NCBI GenBank assembly: GCA_022008415.1
Contig: JAIRBC010000011.1
Span: forward strand, 1 to 64,000
Source: Cerina litoralis
GTDB taxonomy: Bacteria > Bacteroidota > Bacteroidia > Flavobacteriales > Flavobacteriaceae
Length of the DNA stretch: 64,000 nt
Direction: 5' to 3'
Below the pieces are notes generated by a model, which had not been told where the DNA came from, ran no database searches, and saw only the letters and a list, made by a program, of their open reading frames with translations. Made by a program: the position numbers and the translations under genes. Below are positions 63,496-64,000 of the stretch, one piece after another. The first letter of the stretch is position 1. Each line of letters opens with the position of its first letter.

Positions 63496-64000
63496 ATGAA
63501 AAAATACAAGAACCTCTTAGTCGAAAAAGAGGGCCATTTGGCCACCTTGACCATTGATCGTCCAAATAAATTAAATGCCCTAAACCGCGAGACCATCAAA
63601 GAGTTGCACGATGCCTTTGTTGCACTTAATGATGACGAGGAAATTAAGACAATTATTCTAACAGGCAGTGGCGATAAAGCCTTTGTCGCCGGTGCCGATA
63701 TCTCGGAATTCGCCGATTTTTCGCCAAAAGAAGGCTCCAATCTCGCAGCAAAGGGCCAAAAACTACTTTTCGATTTTGTGGAAAATCTAGCGACTCCAGT
63801 AATTGCCGCGATCAACGGCTTTGCGCTTGGCGGCGGTCTGGAACTTGCGATGGCTTGCCATTTTAGGGTAGCCAGCACCAAGGCTAAAATGGGACTCCCA
63901 GAGGTGTCTCTTGGCGTTATTCCAGGTTATGGCGGTACCCAGCGCTTGCCACAGCTTATTGGTAAGGGCCGCGCCATGGAACTCATTATGACCGCCAATA
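63496..64000 (+). CDS. Enoyl-CoA hydratase/crotonase-family protein, cut by window end
   Basis: The frame opens at ATG 63496 and runs past the right edge of the window without a stop. The 168 visible residues include LATLTIDRPNKLNALNRETI, IILTGSGDKAFVAGADISEF (oxyanion-hole region), AINGFALGGGLELAMACHFR and LPEVSLGVIPGYGGTQRLPQ with the catalytic Glu. This fits a 2-enoyl-CoA hydratase or 3-hydroxybutyryl-CoA dehydratase of about 260 residues. It follows the AraC-family gene by 95 bases. Confidence 0.88.
   Translation, partial: MKKYKNLLVEKEGHLATLTIDRPNKLNALNRETIKELHDAFVALNDDEEIKTIILTGSGDKAFVAGADISEFADFSPKEGSNLAAKGQKLLFDFVENLATPVIAAINGFALGGGLELAMACHFRVASTKAKMGLPEVSLGVIPGYGGTQRLPQLIGKGRAMELIMTAN

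Overview
The window looks like a chromosome segment of a marine-type member of the Flavobacteriaceae (Bacteroidota). The reasons are low GC, TAnnTTTG-type -7 elements, an O2-dependent haem pathway with a fused hemC-hemD gene, short SpeA and SpeB enzymes next to a deoxyhypusine-synthase-like gene, and M28, M20 and serine-hydrolase genes typical of this group. No genus is claimed.

Positions 1 to about 17,190 are an accessory island ending at the 3' side of a tRNA-Leu(UAG) gene. It holds a damaged PIN-domain nuclease gene, orphan hypotheticals, and an IS91-like element encoding a tyrosine recombinase plus a Y2-type transposase. Next comes a type I restriction-modification locus (hsdM, hsdS, hsdR) into which a DUF262/GmrSD-like gene, an hsdS fragment and a DUF1016 nuclease gene have been inserted. 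It ends with an AbiEi antitoxin whose AbiEii toxin is cut to 26 codons, and a regulator-like gene. This region is decaying: I see two single-base frameshifts, one frameshift at an A8 tract, two in-frame TAA codons (in hsdM and in the regulator-like gene) and two gene remnants.

Positions 17,395 to about 39,400 are mostly core and housekeeping genes: a dipeptidase, a polyamine operon (speA, speB, DHS-like), a RimB-RimK fusion, threonine dehydrogenase, an M28 membrane peptidase, a CBS protein, secreted hydrolases and lipoproteins. A REP-associated tyrosine transposase (RAYT) carries a REP-like palindrome inside its own reading frame.

Positions 39,451 to 47,852 hold the biotin genes, all on the minus strand: bioF, a DUF2007 gene, bioD, bioA, a ketoacyl synthase, bioB and a cupin gene. 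A 20-bp perfect palindrome lies just upstream of bioF. The gaps between these genes are long and full of dispersed palindromic repeats.

Positions 47,994 to 62,308 hold haem biosynthesis (hemA, hemCD, hemE, hemF, hemB and, separately, hemH) interleaved with repair, cell-wall and membrane genes. A divergent AraC-family gene sits upstream of hemA with a 13-bp stem-loop in its leader. An enoyl-CoA hydratase gene runs off the right end. The most unusual signals are the composite restriction locus with its internal duplications, the RAYT with its palindrome families (some read through into hemF and the ketoacyl synthase), and the candidate operators upstream of bioF and araC.
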